From: Gnetum montanum
Lineage: Eukaryota; Streptophyta; Gnetopsida; Gnetales; Gnetaceae
Reading direction: 5' to 3'
Length of the DNA: 64,000 nucleotides
Assembly: GCA_015680685.1 (NCBI GenBank)
Contig: MNCI01021399.1
Span: 1,172,149 to 1,236,148 of the forward strand
Shown: positions 47,165 through 59,999 of the stretch, piece after piece
Position numbering within the stretch: the first letter of the stretch is position 1
Layout of the letters: every line of letters starts with the position of its first letter
Position numbers and translations under genes: made by a program
Notes under the pieces: generated by a model
The model's database searches: none
What the model was told of the DNA's origin: nothing
The model's input: only the letters and a program-made list of their open reading frames with translations

Positions 47165-47475
47165 TTAAGTCTTGGTAGATCATCGAATGTGCTAGTTTAA
47201 GGTCCTAGTAGACCGATGTGCTAGTTTTAAGGTCCTAGTAGATCATTGTGCTAGTTTATCATCATAGCAAACAATGGATGGCCAATTTATGATCATAGTG
47301 GACCATGCTATGGGTGCCAGTTTTGTATCATGGCCCAAAGATGTGATGTGAAAATTTAATGTCATAGCAGATGTGTTCTGCTAGTTTATAGTCATAGCAG
47401 ACTATCTATGCTAATTTATAGTCATAGCGGACTATCTGTGCTAGTTTTATGTCATAGTGGATGTTTTTCCTACCT
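47165..47475. repeat. Dyad repeats downstream of integrase, element D
   Basis: About nine units of 30-38 bases. Early units read GGTC-CTAGTA-GACC or with one arm changed; later ones read ATAGTC-ATAGCG-GACTAT, extending the arms to six paired bases. The spacer stays at 6 bases across both kinds. Confidence 0.85.
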
Positions 47476-47509
47476 TGTTGTGCATCTGATGTAATCCTTT
47501 GCATCAAAC

Positions 47510-47980
47510 ATAGTATGGCTTGAGGTACAAGTGGTTAACAGGATTTGTGAACTCATTTCCATCTATATTGGCCAGTTTGAATGCCCCATTTTTATAGGCT
47601 TTTGTGACTATGAATGGGCCTTCCTAATTGGCTGAGAATTTGCTAACTGGCTTATGAATGGCCTTGAGGACTAAGTCCTCCTTTTTAATTGGTCCTATGA
47701 TATCTAGTCCCCAATGTTGGAAAGGCCACATGATCTGTGTAGTATGTAATGTAGTAGGCAACACATGTATGAGTTTTGCATGTAATTAACATCCATTAAA
47801 CATCCTAACTTTGGCAAGGCAATCTTGTTCTATGCATGGCCAATAGTAACCTAAGCATTTTATTTTTGCTGCCATAGGCCTAGGATCTATGTGCCCTCCA
47901 CATAGTCCTTCATGGACTTTGTCAACAATTTGTTGTGCTTCTCCCTCACTGACACAAGCTAGAAATATTCCATCATAAGA
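47510..47980 (-). pseudogene. Element D integrase with catalytic core deleted
   Basis: The N-terminal zinc region (HEGLCGGHIDPRPMAAKI) and the first catalytic Asp context (WGLDIIG, near 47700) are followed directly by C-terminal sequence (KKEDLVLKAIHKP, SKFSAN, GAFKLANIDGNEF, final YYV). Relative to element C, about 640 bases encoding the rest of the rve core are missing at about 47692. Strand transfer would be impossible. Confidence 0.87.
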
Positions 47981-47989
47981 GTGTTTACA

Positions 47990-50347
47990 TAGAGTGTTGT
48001 CTCCTATTAGGACATATTATTGAGTTCATTTCCATATTGCATCCTTTTGAGTGGACGTCAAGCTGTGTGGAGATTCGCCATGTTGGAGGTAAGCTTTAAT
48101 GTTGACGTCCCACTCTTGGGTATCTATTACACTTACAAATGCAATGTGTGCCACTTGAGTAATAAGATCGATGCATTTTATTATCAACACAGGCAAGGTA
48201 GCCAACATGTATGATGGCACATTTAGTGCTAACATGGATAGCCAATCAACTACAGTGTTTTCATTGCAAGGCACGTGTTGGATGTCTAACGTTGTAAATT
48301 GATTTAGTTGACTCTTGGTTAAGTTTCAATAAGGTTACAAATGTGAAGCCTTGTAAGCTTAAACTTTGGTAATTTGGCTAATAACCAGTTGGGAATCGCC
48401 TCGTATTGCCAAATGTTGGATCCTCAACTCTTGAGCTACTAGAAGGCCCCTAAGGAATCCTTCGTACTTAGCTACATTGTTCACGCAAAGGAATGTAAAA
48501 TGATATGCTAAGGGTCAAATTTCCCTAGAGGGAAATGTAAGAATAGTGACAGCACTACCACCTCATGTAGTTGAAGTGCCATCAAAATGTAAACTGGCTT
48601 CAAAATTTAATGGTATAGGACTTATGCTATTGATATTCTCATATGGGAATTTGGGCTTTATTACTACCTGATCATCAATGGGTGAAGTCATAAGATGTGT
48701 GGCTACTACTTGACCCTTTGTTGATGATTGTGCCACATAGTGTAGATTGAATTCCACCGTTATAGCTTTCCATCAACCTATCCTACTGCTCTCGTATAAG
48801 TTAGTTATGTAGCCCAAAGTATGTTGCTTTTGCATATGATGTTAACTTTATTATGAAACAAGTAGTGGCTCCACTTTTTAAGTGCAAATACTAGGGTAAG
48901 ACAATTTTTCTCTACCTCATTGTACTTCACTTCGTGTGCTATCAATGCATGACTCAAGTAGTAGACTAGGATTTCAAACTTGTCATCTCTTTTGACATAA
49001 GAATGCAGCAATGGATGTGTCCAAGATGGCAAGGTAGATGTAGAAAGGCCTATACCTTTGTGGAGGGTAAATAGTGGAAAGCTGCAAAAGCTCTTTCTTT
49101 AGGTTATCAAAGGCTTGTTGACATTGATCTGTCCAGTTGAAGTTGACCCTCTTCTTGAGTAGGTGTTGCATGGGGTGTAGTTTGTCTATCAACCTCGCAA
49201 TAAACCTTCTGATAAATTGTACTATGCCTTGTAACCTACAAAACTATTTAAGATTTTTAGGTGGTTCTAGGTTGAAATAGCCCTCACCTTATTAGGGTCC
49301 ACTTGTATCCCTATTTCCAACACTACAAAACATAACTTGTGTCCATTTTTAACTCAAAAAACACATTTCCTACAGTTGAGATATAGGTTGTTCCTATGAC
49401 AACATTGGACAACTACATTTAGATCATTGGGATGATCAGTAGCTTCCTTACACTTAACTGCTATGTTATCAACATAGTCATTTAGCCTTTCTAAGAGGTA
49501 ATCGCTAAAGATATATTTCATTGATCATTGATATGTTGCTCAAGCATTTTTGAATCCAAAAGACATCATTGTGTAACAAAAAGTTCCCCAAGGGGTCATA
49601 AAGGTAGTTGCCAACTAGTGCTCTAGGTTTATGCAAATTTGATTATAACCTAAAAACCCATCCATGAAGGACAATAAGGCATGACCAACTGTAGTATCGA
49701 TAAGTTGATTGATACTAGGTAGTGGGAAGTTGTCCTTAATTATCACCCTATTTAAATCTCAGAAGCCTATACAAATTGTATACTCCCAATTTTCTTAGGC
49801 ACAACTACAATGTTTGAGATTCAATTTGAGTAATTGATGGCCCAAATGAAACCAGCTTGATAGAGCTTGGTGATTTCATTACGTACGGCCAAGGTAATCT
49901 CTGGTTTAACTTTGTGGGCTTTCTGTTTAACTGATTTGACATGTGGGTCTAAGATAATGTTGTGTTGTATGAGTCGTAGGTCTAGGCCAACATGTCTTCA
50001 TATGACCATGCAAACACTTTGACATTGTCATTAATAACTTTTGAGATGTTTTGTTGCACTTGTGGCTCAAGTAGGAAATTAAATTTTAATTTTTTTTCCT
50101 CACCTCTAGTTGTAGTTACAGGGGTTTCAATAAGAGGGTCCTTAGTCACATCCCCATCCTCTAGGTCTAAGGCTTGGACTAGATGTTCTAGCCAATCTAG
50201 AGATGCCTCTAGGGATGCTATGGTGTTATGAGTGGATGATTCCAAGTCTATTGATTATAAGCTTAAGTGTCTTGCAAGTCTACCATGAGGTCCTGTCAGG
50301 ACAAGAGGCATGTGGAGATCATCCTGTATAGCCATTTCAAATCACTC
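47990..50347 (-). pseudogene. Element D reverse transcriptase and RNase H
   Basis: Begins after GATGATTTTGTAG (acceptor-like AG at 50348-50349) with a possible start MAIQDDLHMPLVLTGPHG. The linker at 50245-49982 shows DVTKDPLIETPVTT and KVFAWSYEDML. In the palm the catalytic motif reads LNDYVDN (about 49465-49485), so the last Asp is Asn. The TGA at 49759-49761 matches those of A and C. RNase H keeps HFDGTSTT and, nearer the end, a decayed ADWLSMLALN. Many stops. Confidence 0.87.
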
Positions 50348-50429
50348 CTACAAAATCATCAAACAAGAAAATGTTAAGTGGTACCTATTTAATAGAGTAA
50401 CATGAAATAAAATGTAGACAAGGTAATTG

Positions 50430-50835
50430 TGCAATGCATTGCTAGTTTAAGGTCTTATTGGACCACAACGATGAAAAATTATATTTTAGTATTGCCAGTT
50501 TAAGGTCATAGCGGACCATTAACATGCAAAATTCCATGCTGAAAATTGCGAGTTTAAGGTCATAGCACACCGCTAATAGGTTTAAAATATAAAGGAGAAG
50601 TCAAGGTTGCCAATTTAAGGTCATAGTGGACCATCAAAATGTAAAATAAATGCTAATGTTGCTAGTTTAAGGTCATAGCAGACCATAATCACATAACACT
50701 ATAATTGGGAATTGCCAGTTTAAGGTCTTAGCGGACCACCAATTGGTTTAAAATATAAAGGATATGTTAGGATTGCCAGTTTAAGGTTGTAGCAAACTAT
50801 TATCATGTAAAATCATGAAAACTTAAGTAAAAATT
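50430..50835. repeat. Dyad repeats upstream of antisense gene, element D
   Basis: Seven units 51-64 bases apart, each opening with ttgccagtttaaGGTC-ATAGCG-GACCat (near 50443, 50494, 50547, 50608, 50660, 50713, 50775). Five keep both arms perfectly; the spacer is always six bases. This is the cleanest array of the GGTC class. It ends about 190 bases before the antisense TATA box. Confidence 0.9.
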
Positions 50836-51023
50836 TTTAATGCCTTTGTGTGGTATGCTATCCTTGCATGTTGTGCTACACTAGGCCCATGTTACACTAT
50901 AGGGGATAGGAATGTCCCCTGCTATGCTACAGTAGATAGGGGTGCTATGTGTCACACGTGGAATGTGGAATGTCTTGCGTTATGTGTAGGAGATGAAAGT
51001 AACAGGTTTTTGACCTTGTAGGT

Positions 51024-51032
51024 TATAAATAG
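51024..51032 (+). promoter_or_regulatory. TATA box of antisense gene copy 4
   Basis: TATAAATAG, 152 bases upstream of the ATG at 51176. The flank after the box matches copy 1 (AGG, TTA-n-CC, GGTAA, TTCACT). The region before it holds a few ctatgctac words. Confidence 0.65.
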
Positions 51033-51175
51033 GAGGTTACCCCAAGGTAATCTTATTACTTTCACTAATACCTACACCCTACACTTAGAGCTTAGCACAG
51101 TTGAGCTTAAAGTCAGTGTAGCGGTCATAACGTAATAGTTGATACAACTAACACACCTGAGTTTGTGAGTAAGCA

Positions 51176-54100
51176 ATGGCATGGAAGAGGAAGCATAGGA
51201 ATCAGGGGTTGATCAACTTATCCAAAAGGGAGCACACCCTTCAACACCTTCCCAAGGCATGCGTTGAGGAGAAGTAGGAGGCTCCATCTGCCTAGTAAGT
51301 CACAACACTACCTGCATTTTTGTTGTGTAATGTATCAAGTTAGATTACCATTGCTATCTCTATTTTGGTTGTCTTGGTTGTCACTATGGCTATGCTATGA
51401 CTGTTGTTATTATTTTTGTCGTTGTTTTGGCTACTAAGTCGTGGCTATCGTTACTTTGGCTGCAACGATTGTGGTGGTCGCTATAGTATGGCTGTGCACA
51501 ACATTGCCCTGGCGACCATTGTTAGGAATGGTCACTGTGCTATCACAGGGGTTTGGGTGGTTCTGGGCAACATAGCACACGCTTAGTGTAGCACACGCTC
51601 AGCGTAGCGTACTACCCTTAGAAGGGATTTTTTGTTTGGAAATTTTTGGGACAATGTAGCACATGCCTAGCATAGCGTAGCACAACCAAAGGGGGAGTTT
51701 ATTATATCTATGTTTTACGTGGCTATGTTTCATGTGATGGGGGTAGGGCCTGGACAATAGAAATGCTATGTGTATTTCTCCTAAGCCAAATTGTTTTGAC
51801 ATTATGATTGTTACTGTGTTATGTTTTTGGTTCCTGTTATGTTATGCTACCCTAGCTGTCATGGTTGCCATGCAGCTATGCTAGCAAGCTCGCTATGCCA
51901 GCTGACCTGCTATGCTACTACGTTGTTGATATTGTTACTCTGCTACATGTATTAGTATTTTACTTGCCATGTTGTTGTGCTTATCATATGGTTATATGTC
52001 ATATTTTTTACATTGTCACACTTGTTTTATTGTTGTATGTAATACTTGCCAAATACACTACACGAGGTGCAGTCGTCCTGCTACGCTATGCACAACATAG
52101 TCATCATCCATGTGCAAAGTATAATTACTACACTACACTATACAAGGCATGTCTACCATGTTGTGCTATGCAAGGTGTAACCATTACACTGTAGGGTGCA
52201 CCTACTATGCGACCCTATGTGGGGCATAGCCATTACACTGTGTAGGGTGTGCCTGCTACATTATGCTACGTGTAACACCCTGCTACGCTACATGCTGAGT
52301 TTAGTTTTGTGTTATTATACCTACGTGTTACTATTTCAATCCTAAGGGAAAATTTGTACATCAAGGGTTATGCTACGCTACTTGGTAATCATCACTTGAA
52401 TGTTGCACTAACACATTTTTGTTATGTTTCATAGGATCATGCTAAAACCCATCTTGATCATCCTAGTAGGAGTCATGTGCTACCTTAGTAAAGTCATGGC
52501 CAACATCTCCCCTCCCCATGCACAGGACAAGATGCAATGCTAGCTTTGCAATGGAGCCCCAGCCACCTTGGTTCACAACATTTAGGAGGCTAGGCTCATG
52601 GAATTATTCTTAGCAATAAATCCAAGTGTCCCCACTACTGAAATGCTTTCCCTAGTTGATTCTTTTGCCAAAAGGCTGACCACTTCCACACATGGGTTCA
52701 CAATCTGTGGGTAGTGTTTGCAATCAATGACAAAAGTTTTGTAGATATTTTCAGTGTTCCCTTTGATGGTCTACCTGTAGGATGAAAAGACTATCAAGGA
52801 TGTCAACCATCTGGGGGACATAGAGGAATGGTTTGGGACCAGCAAGAATTGAAAGGGGATTTACATCCATAAGGTCAAGCTAGCAGTGGCCTAAATAGTT
52901 TACCCTATCTTCTGGGCCCATGCCTTCCCCAAGCTACTCTCCCAAGGGAAGATCCTTGGAGTAGAGTAGACTTGGATAATGCGGGACATCATGGAAGAAG
53001 GGACCCATTATAACTGGGCCAAGTACATTTTTGAAGGCTTGCAAGCTGAAATGGTTAAGTTTCATGAGAAGCTTCATGCTCATTTCAACGTACATTATGC
53101 CTTCTTCATAGCTTGGCTACAATGCTTTGTGAAATTATTGGCGGTCTGCAAGAATGGTAGCTAGGTGCAACAATATCACACTGAGATATCCAAGCCATGG
53201 ATTTGCCACATTTTCTCTACTACTCAATCTGAAGATTCCTTAGAAGCTATCGAGGAATCACTTTTGATAATGATGAGGGATTGGGTGGGGTGTAACTTTC
53301 GTACCCTAGACAGCATTGGAGAGGTACCTCCCATTAACATAGGCAATGTGATAAGGGGGGCACACCTCATTGCAAAAATGGTGAAAACTAGGCTGTAGAG
53401 TAAGAAGTATCATCCTACAGAAGAACCTCCCCATACGAATGAAGAGAGGGGAAGAAAGTTATAGATCAAGGTCTGTAAAGTATAGTCCACAGTTGGTAAG
53501 TATGTCTAATTGCTTCATTAGTTAATTCCCAAATTTATGTTAGGCTAGCCTACTTACCTTAGACGTGTTTAATAGAAGAGGAAGAAGAAGTTTTGGCCCT
53601 TGAAGTAGGGGCCCCCACTATAGAGGAAGAAGAGGCCCCAGCTGTAGTGGAAGAGGCCCCTACTATGGAGAAAGAGGCCTCTATTACCAATGATCCTTTT
53701 GCAGAATGTACCCTAGCACCTGAGGGGCATATGACTGTTTAGGATGCCACCACACTTTCGAGTCAACTAGAAGAGGAAGGGCTGCAATTTGATGCTGGTG
53801 AGTTGCATCGCTTGCTTGATAGTGTGGAGATGGACGATTCCCCCACTATCATCCCTAAGGATTTCTAGGGTAGGAGCTTTAAACTATCATTTATGTTATT
53901 TTTCAGTTTCATTGTTATCCTCTCCATCATTACTAAGATGTTTTACTATGCATTGGACACCACTGTTATGGTCCCTGATTCTCCTTCCTTGATCTGTCTC
54001 TGACCATGGACCAAGACCCCCAATAAATTCATCTTTATGGAGGGGGTGGTCAATGACATGATTGATTGCCTAAGGTAGATCGATCCTAAGATACGTATGT

Positions 54101-55149
54101 TGAAGTTACTACGTTAGGCTCTCTAATTTGTTACATTTCTTTGCTATGGCACTGTGACTAATGCTCTCCCACATGTGATTAATAGCTTCTTATCTCAAGT
54201 GGGACCCTCATCAAGTAGTTGAGGTTGACGCAGTGCCTGTACTCCCACTAGAGGTGATCGAAGTTCCTCATGATGTTTATGAGGAAACAAGAAAATGTGA
54301 ACTCTACTTGGCATGATCATTGTGGGAGTGTAGGTGTGTCAACGAGGACCTCTGGGAGAGGGTGCAAAAACTTGAGAAAGAGAAGGCTAACCAAGTTGCT
54401 GAGTTGGACAACCTTTGGTCTAGAAATGAATTTCTATTAGCCTGTGAGACTTGCGATGGTAGTTGATGTACTACTATAATTGACTATGCAAGATACTAGA
54501 CAGCTATATGGAGTAAGAATGAGGCCATATGTGAGATCATAGAATAATGCATGCAGATGGACCTTCTACCCCAAAAGAATCAAAAGTAGAAGGACTACAA
54601 TGCCAAAGTCTACGAGTGGGGGCATGCACAAGAAAACCATAAGCACATGTACAAAATGGAATGTGCTCCCTATCATAAACAATATCGGGATGCTTCTATT
54701 GAGTTGCATACCCATAAGCTATTCTTGATGTCATTGGCACTACTAGGGCCTAGGAAAAGTTCATGCAATAGGTGGTGGTTAGTGAGTCTCCTGAAACAGA
54801 AATGACTTTACCTTCTAGGCACCATCACCACCTTTTCTCTAGGGACACCCAGATGGATAGCTATGGAGAAAGGGAAAGTTGAGGCAAGCGTTGATCTGGA
54901 GGAGGAAATTAGGCCAACCTCATCGAGGAGGAGATCCTACAACATCTAATGGCTAGGATGGATAAAATACCCTCCAAAATGGACGCGGGGCCATCTCAAG
55001 TTAGTCATTCTTTATTACAACATAGTTTATTTTATGAGAGCCTAGTTGTAGTTTTGATTTATTGTTTTATTTTTTGTCTTATGCAGGATCCAAATGGAGG
55101 TGTAGGACTGAGTGGAACAGGAAATGGGGATGCTAACGAAGACTTATAG
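51176..55149 (+). pseudogene. Antisense accessory gene of element D, copy 4
   Basis: Exon 1 (51176-51294) is 119 nt, the same length and phase as copy 1, opening MAWKRKHRNQG, with a TAG inside. Exon 2 starts at 52435 (RIMLKPILIILVGVMCYL) and is fused near 52527 to the middle of exon 4 by a deletion that removed the rest of exon 2, exon 3 and the start of exon 4. Then exon 4 to 53505 (LFLAINPSV, LHAHFNVHYAFFIAWL, ISKPWICHIFSTTQS), exon 5 53576-54094 (PNKFIFMEGVVNDMID at its end), exon 6 54186-54999, exon 7 55087-55149 (TAG). Donors are strong (GGTAAGT at 53506). Several stops. Introns hold the subfamily's CTACGCTATG words while the exons do not. Confidence 0.75.
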
Positions 55150-55309
55150 CGTGGTAGCAAAAGAATTTTATTTTTGTTGTTTTTGGATTTAAATTTTTGC
55201 AAACATTATTGTATGGACAGAAATTGAATAAAAGCATTGTGTAAAATAATTATTTTATTTTATTGGTTAATTTGTTATTTTTATTAATGTGTTTGGGTCC
55301 CTTGAGCGC

Positions 55310-55535
55310 CTCTTGTTTTAGTTCTAGGCCATTTCAGGCCACAGCAATAGTTTAAGGCCATTTTGGGCCATCGCTTAATGATGATTTTTTTATTTTTGTT
55401 TTCTTTATTTTTGGTAGAGTTGCTAGTTTTAGGCCTTAGCATGCTGTAATGGTAGTTTAGGGCCATTTTGGGCCATGGCTAGTTTTAGGCCATTCTGGGC
55501 CATGCTAGTTTGAGGTCATTTCAGGCCATGTGTAT
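55310..55535. repeat. Dyad repeats GGCC-N6-GGCC after antisense gene, element D
   Basis: Six units of agttttaGGCCATTTTGGGCCat at irregular 22-75 base spacing, 170 bases past the antisense stop. Spacers differ (ATTTCA, ATTTTG, ATTCTG) while the GGCC arms stay. Confidence 0.85.
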
Positions 55536-55554
55536 GGTATTGACAACAAGGGAA

Positions 55555-55770
55555 ATGCAATGAGCAAACTCAATGTAAAATGAAAATCAGCAAATAGTAG
55601 ACTTAATGTAAATAGAAAATTTATTGTGAAATGTAAATGATCCAAACAGTAAATTTAATGTGAAAAATGTAAATTATGCAAGTAGTAAACTTAATGTAAA
55701 AATGCAAATACAACAAATTGAATGTAAAAATGTAAATTACGCACACAAAAAATTGAATGTAGAATGCAAC
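55555..55770. repeat. AATGTAAA-rich tandem repeat, element D
   Basis: Irregular repeats of 30-45 bases with consensus agtaaacttaatgtaaaaat. The same word recurs in the B LTR (7840-7910 and 24565-24650: aaaatgtaaac, gaatgtaaagc). No coding content. Confidence 0.7.
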
Positions 55771-55789
55771 TTGTACCATTGGAAGTATA

Positions 55790-56700
55790 ACAAGATGTAA
55801 TCATGTAATTGTTTCCTGACCCAATGTGGGTTAGGTGAGGCATATGGCCAGGTGACCCTGCATTGGTATTCATCTATGTTATCGGTTGCGGCTTGGAAGG
55901 GCAAGTCAGCCAACGTTGTATCTTCATTTGGATTGATGGTTTTTGGCTTGTTCAAGCATCTCAGTTCTAATGAGAGCTTCATTTTTAGAGATTTTTATCT
56001 TTGAACCTTGCTCCATGCCGACGTTGTTTATGGCTTAGGGAGCCACTTCGTCATTGTAAATTACCACTTCTCCTCCTGTGTAGGGTAAGTGGATTTCCTG
56101 GTGTATTGGTAAGGAGACAGCCCTTAGTTGGACCAACCATGATCTCCCTAAGATCAAGTTGAACCCAGGCATCTCCTCAACCATGATGAACATTACACTC
56201 ATAGGGAAGTAGTGCCCTACTACAAATTTGATGATTCACAGTTCCCTTAACCACCACACATGCCCCATTGAAGGACTTGAGGCATGAAGTTACTGTGGGA
56301 TTAATTTGATCAACCAAACCCAACTTATCTATGATGGGAAATGGGATCACATTGGTGGTAGCCCCATCATCAATGTGTAACCTATGAATTTTATACTAGA
56401 TGACTTGAATTGTGATGAACATGGGAGTGGTTGTAACTTGACCATTTTCAAGGTCATCCTCAATGGAATTGTCATGGAACGTCAACTAGGCTTACCATGG
56501 TTCTTTGGTCATAGGGTGTAGCATGATAGTGTGAATGGACATTTCTTTAGCTGGTAGGTTTTTGCTAACAGGGATGGATGTTAACATGCAAACCATTGCC
56601 TCACGATGGATTGTAGAGGTCATTACTAAGTTGTATAGGCTTAGTGTTATGTTTTTCTGCTTCAGAGCCTATTTAACTTGTGCAAGATCATTTAAAAAAT
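55790..56700 (-). pseudogene. Element D protease
   Basis: Active-site stretch near 56360-56400 reads LHIDDGATTNVIP, which keeps the D-x-G-A pattern shared with element A. The pre-protease block and the C-terminal part (FNLILR-SWLVQL, 56130-56170) are present. Downstream LADLPFQAATDNIDEYQ lies at 55860-55910. Stops interrupt it in several places. Coordinates are by alignment with A and B. Confidence 0.8.
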
Positions 56701-56704
56701 CTTA

Positions 56705-59620
56705 CCCACCATCGTGTTGTTTGCTAATATTTTCCTCTTCCATACACTCCAGGAGGTGAATTTCTTAAGGAGGGGTGGCTTTAGGTTGAACACCAAGCTT
56801 TCCTGGTCTAAAAGTTAACAATTGTGCCTATGTTTTGCTATCTGTAGTTGATGAAGAAGAGGCCATGGGCACTGTTGACAAGGGGGTAGGCTTGGGAGGA
56901 CCTAACATAGCACATTCCCTAGCCTATTTGTTAGCTAGGTACTCTTCACACATCTTTGAGTGAGTAGGCTGAGGTGTAGCCTTCGTCACTTGATTTTGTG
57001 TTAGGGGTGAGCTTGCACATCTTGGCACCTGAATGATGAACAATGCTTTTGTTGTCGTAGTGGTGGGAAACAAGGCATCTTTTAGCACAAAGGGTGTAGG
57101 AGATGTCGGGCAAGGATCCCTAATGACAAAAGGTTTTTTTGACTTAGTTGTTATTGTTGGCATTTCTGCATTGCGAGGAGGGACATGAACCACAAAGGGT
57201 TGCTATGGTGATTTAGGATTATCATCAATTCTGATAGTGTTGATTGTGTAACCAGCATTATTAGCATTGAGGGGGTCCTTGTAAATGCCCATCGATTGAT
57301 TTTTAGGTCGAATAGGATTGCTTTCATCGAGGACCAACTTACCTTGATCAATCATATGTTGAATGTCATCCTTCAACACTAGGTAGTAATTTGTATCGTG
57401 ACTACATAGTTGGTGATAGTCACAAAAACATTCTAACTTAAAATTCTCGGGCACTGGCGGCTCATTAGGATAGAAACTAAGGAGGGGTTCCTAAGAACTT
57501 TGCAGTACCTTTAATGGCATTTGATAGCCTTCTCTGACATCCACTTGTGTTGTATACACCCAGCTCCTAATAGTTGCTCCAAGAGTTTTGAGGGCTTAAT
57601 TGTTAAGGGGGTATACTTGGAGTGATCTTTGTGCTCAATGTTTGGCCTTGGATGGGTTGCCACTATAGGTGTTGAGGTCGAGGATTGGCTTGTGTTGCTG
57701 GAGCCAAGTGTTGCATTGGTGGGAGTGTTGGGTGCTATGGTAGCCTTTTTTTTGTTGTTAGGCTTGGTCTTGTTGGCCATAGTGGCCACTGTGGTTGCTG
57801 CAGCCTTTCCCTTCTCTTTGTCTTTCTTGATGTGTGCATTTTTGTAGGTCACATAGGCCTGGTTCCTACTGGCTTTAGCTGCATCCTAAATGGTCTTAGT
57901 TTGAGCAAATTCTTGGCTAAGGGACCTCGAGACTAGGTAGTAGAGCTTAGACTTAATAAAATCATTTACCACATCCTTAAAAATGGCCAACAAGTGGTTC
58001 TTAGTAATCGGTTCATGTATCTCATTTAAAGTGAGGCTCCACCACTGTATGAAACTCTACATAGATTCTAGTGGGTCCTACTTAACACTCATGAGTTGGT
58101 CTAGTGTGACCTCTGATTTCAAGTTGTACTTGAAGTAGGTCACGAATTGGCTTCCCAACTCTTTTAGGGTGGAGATAGAGGTAGGTGGGAGCACATGGTA
58201 CCAGTCCAAAGATTTTCTTTTCAAAGACATGGCAAAGACACAGATGATGATGTGAGGCCATGGTTGCAACAACAATGATTCAAACATGAAGGTTACCAAG
58301 TGTGCATTTGGATCATCCTCCCCATTGTATTTTGTAAATTGGGGGAGTGGCACCCTAGGGGGAAATGTAAGCATAGGGATAGCTAGGATAATAAGGTCAT
58401 CATGGTAAAAGTCCATGACCTAGATGGTTTTATAACTAGCAACCTTAAGCCATTTGATCTCTTTGATGAGGGTCTAGATAAGTTGGAAAGCTTAATCTAG
58501 ACCTAGGGACATTGCTGGTGGTTGTCAGGCTGCAAGAGTAGCCATCATTAGTGGTGTTGTTAGGGAAATGGCTTGTCCCATGGGGGACATCATTGGGGAA
58601 ACTCCAACAAAGGATGTTGCCTAGGTCGTCCACCACCCAGTGGGTGGCCTTTCCAGGGTAACCATTATTGTCGGGGCCATAAGATTGGCTACTTGACTAG
58701 TTAGTGGGGTGTCCCATAGCCCTGTGTTTTCTTGCACCACCTTAGGACTTGGTACACTTGGGATTAGATGTAATGTGACATCTAAGAGGGTTGCACAGTA
58801 GGGAGAGAAGTGGTTGGCACCCACCACATGGTTGAGAGTGGGTCTACTACTAGTGGTGGGATGGGTGCAGATTAGAGAACAAGAGTGAAAATTACATGTG
58901 GTTGTGGCGTAGGCACAGTGTGCACGTATGGCAATGTAGCTGTAATTGACGTTGTGTATGATGCTGGGATAGATTAGAAAGGGAGGGTGACTAGAAACAA
59001 AGTTGAAGGGCCTACGTGTTGATAGGTTGAAAACATGGGATGGTTGCCCCTTACTAAAGAGGGTGTTGGTTGTGGTAGGGTTGTGGTAACAACGAAGGGG
59101 GTGGAAGAGAAGAATGAGTTTGACCAGAAGATAGTAGTGCAAGGGATAGCTGTAGTGTAGATCTGGCCACCACCTTTGGAGTGGGAGTCCAACTCTTCCT
59201 ATCCATCTTGAAACACTTCATCATAGTGGGACACTGTGTCCTATTCTCTTAACCTACTCACTCGCATTATTTGGTTTAGTACCCATTAATACACTTTAGT
59301 CAATGAGATGGTGACATCAGGAGTAGGGATGAACTCCCTCTCGTTCCAATGGAGGAACTCAAAGTTATGTTTATCTTTGACTTCTTGGCGATCTAATAGT
59401 AGATTCCCTTAGACTTTTGCATAAAGGAAATCTTATCTCTTTGCATCTTGTGCCAAACGCTTAGATGATAGTTACCGCAGCCTAAGAGACTATCATTCTA
59501 CTAGCACTGGATTGGGCAGTTGCTCGGGACCTGTTACATGTTGGACAAAGTAGGGTACCTCTAGGTCCAAGGTGGGAACTACTGTGATAACAGGATTCAT
59601 TTCTATTTGTTATGAGAAAT
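56705..59620 (-). pseudogene. Element D Gag
   Basis: From the right: N-terminal block near 59330-59480 matching A's (HNFEFLHWN), a Pro/Ser/Thr-rich part with FWSNSFFSSTPFVV (59060-59120), Gag core at 58078-58416 (MDFYHDDLIILAIP, TKYNGEDDPNAHLVTF, FVTYFKYNLKSE), a Lys/Ala/Thr-rich segment, the knuckle FCDYHQLCSHDTNYYL (57380-57450), and a tail with PFVIRDP-type repeats. The second half of the knuckle has lost its Gly and final Cys. Stops and frame changes throughout; start not determined. Confidence 0.83.
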
Positions 59621-59780
59621 TGTAAGAGAGGAGGTTGAAATAGGATACACTAGGAAGTGTTAGAAACTAGTTTCCTTCACTATCACATCTACTACACTAA
59701 GTAGGATGCATGCAGCATAACACAATGGGAAATGTATCACGATGGGTATTACTCAGTAGATAGTGTAACACTGTAGATAG
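59621..59780. other. Remnant of element D leader before element E
   Basis: Unique sequence with no frame. It may be D's leader between gag and PBS. No PBS is visible, so D's PBS and 5' LTR probably lie beyond the right end of element E. Confidence 0.45.
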
Positions 59781-59999
59781 TGAAACACCAAAAAATTTTG
59801 AGCTTAGTACTTCTCCAAAGAGAACCAAGCTAAGTCACGATGCTCTCCGTCATGACTAAAACTTGGGGGCCCCACAAACAACTTCATGCAGAGTTTAACT
59901 CAACGAGGAATAGGTCCCTGGGACCCACAAACGACCACGACAACATCTGCTATCAAACCTGGCAACTTCGAAGCTTAAAAAACTTAGTGTACACTAAGT

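Larger units (their letters stand above)
44660..59780 (-). mobile_element. Element D: Tat/Ogre-like retrotransposon, oldest in the minus-strand chain
   Basis: Partial 3' LTR, PPT, 3' region, integrase with core deleted, RNase H, RT, antisense cassette with intact 5' promoter, PR, and gag up to about 59620. No 5' LTR or PBS is seen before element E begins at 59781. It carries the insertion of C in its 3' LTR and of E on its other side, so it predates both. Confidence 0.8.

Noticed and set aside
50430-50835. Possible CRISPR-like array of regularly spaced dyad repeats
   Set aside because: Plant retrotransposon context, no cas genes, spacers are themselves related, and spacing varies from 51 to 64 bases.
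57629-57936. Hydrophobic plus-strand frames suggesting membrane proteins
   Set aside because: They are antisense to the Lys/Ala/Thr-rich part of D gag; the same artefact occurs at 26894 and 42039 in A and C.
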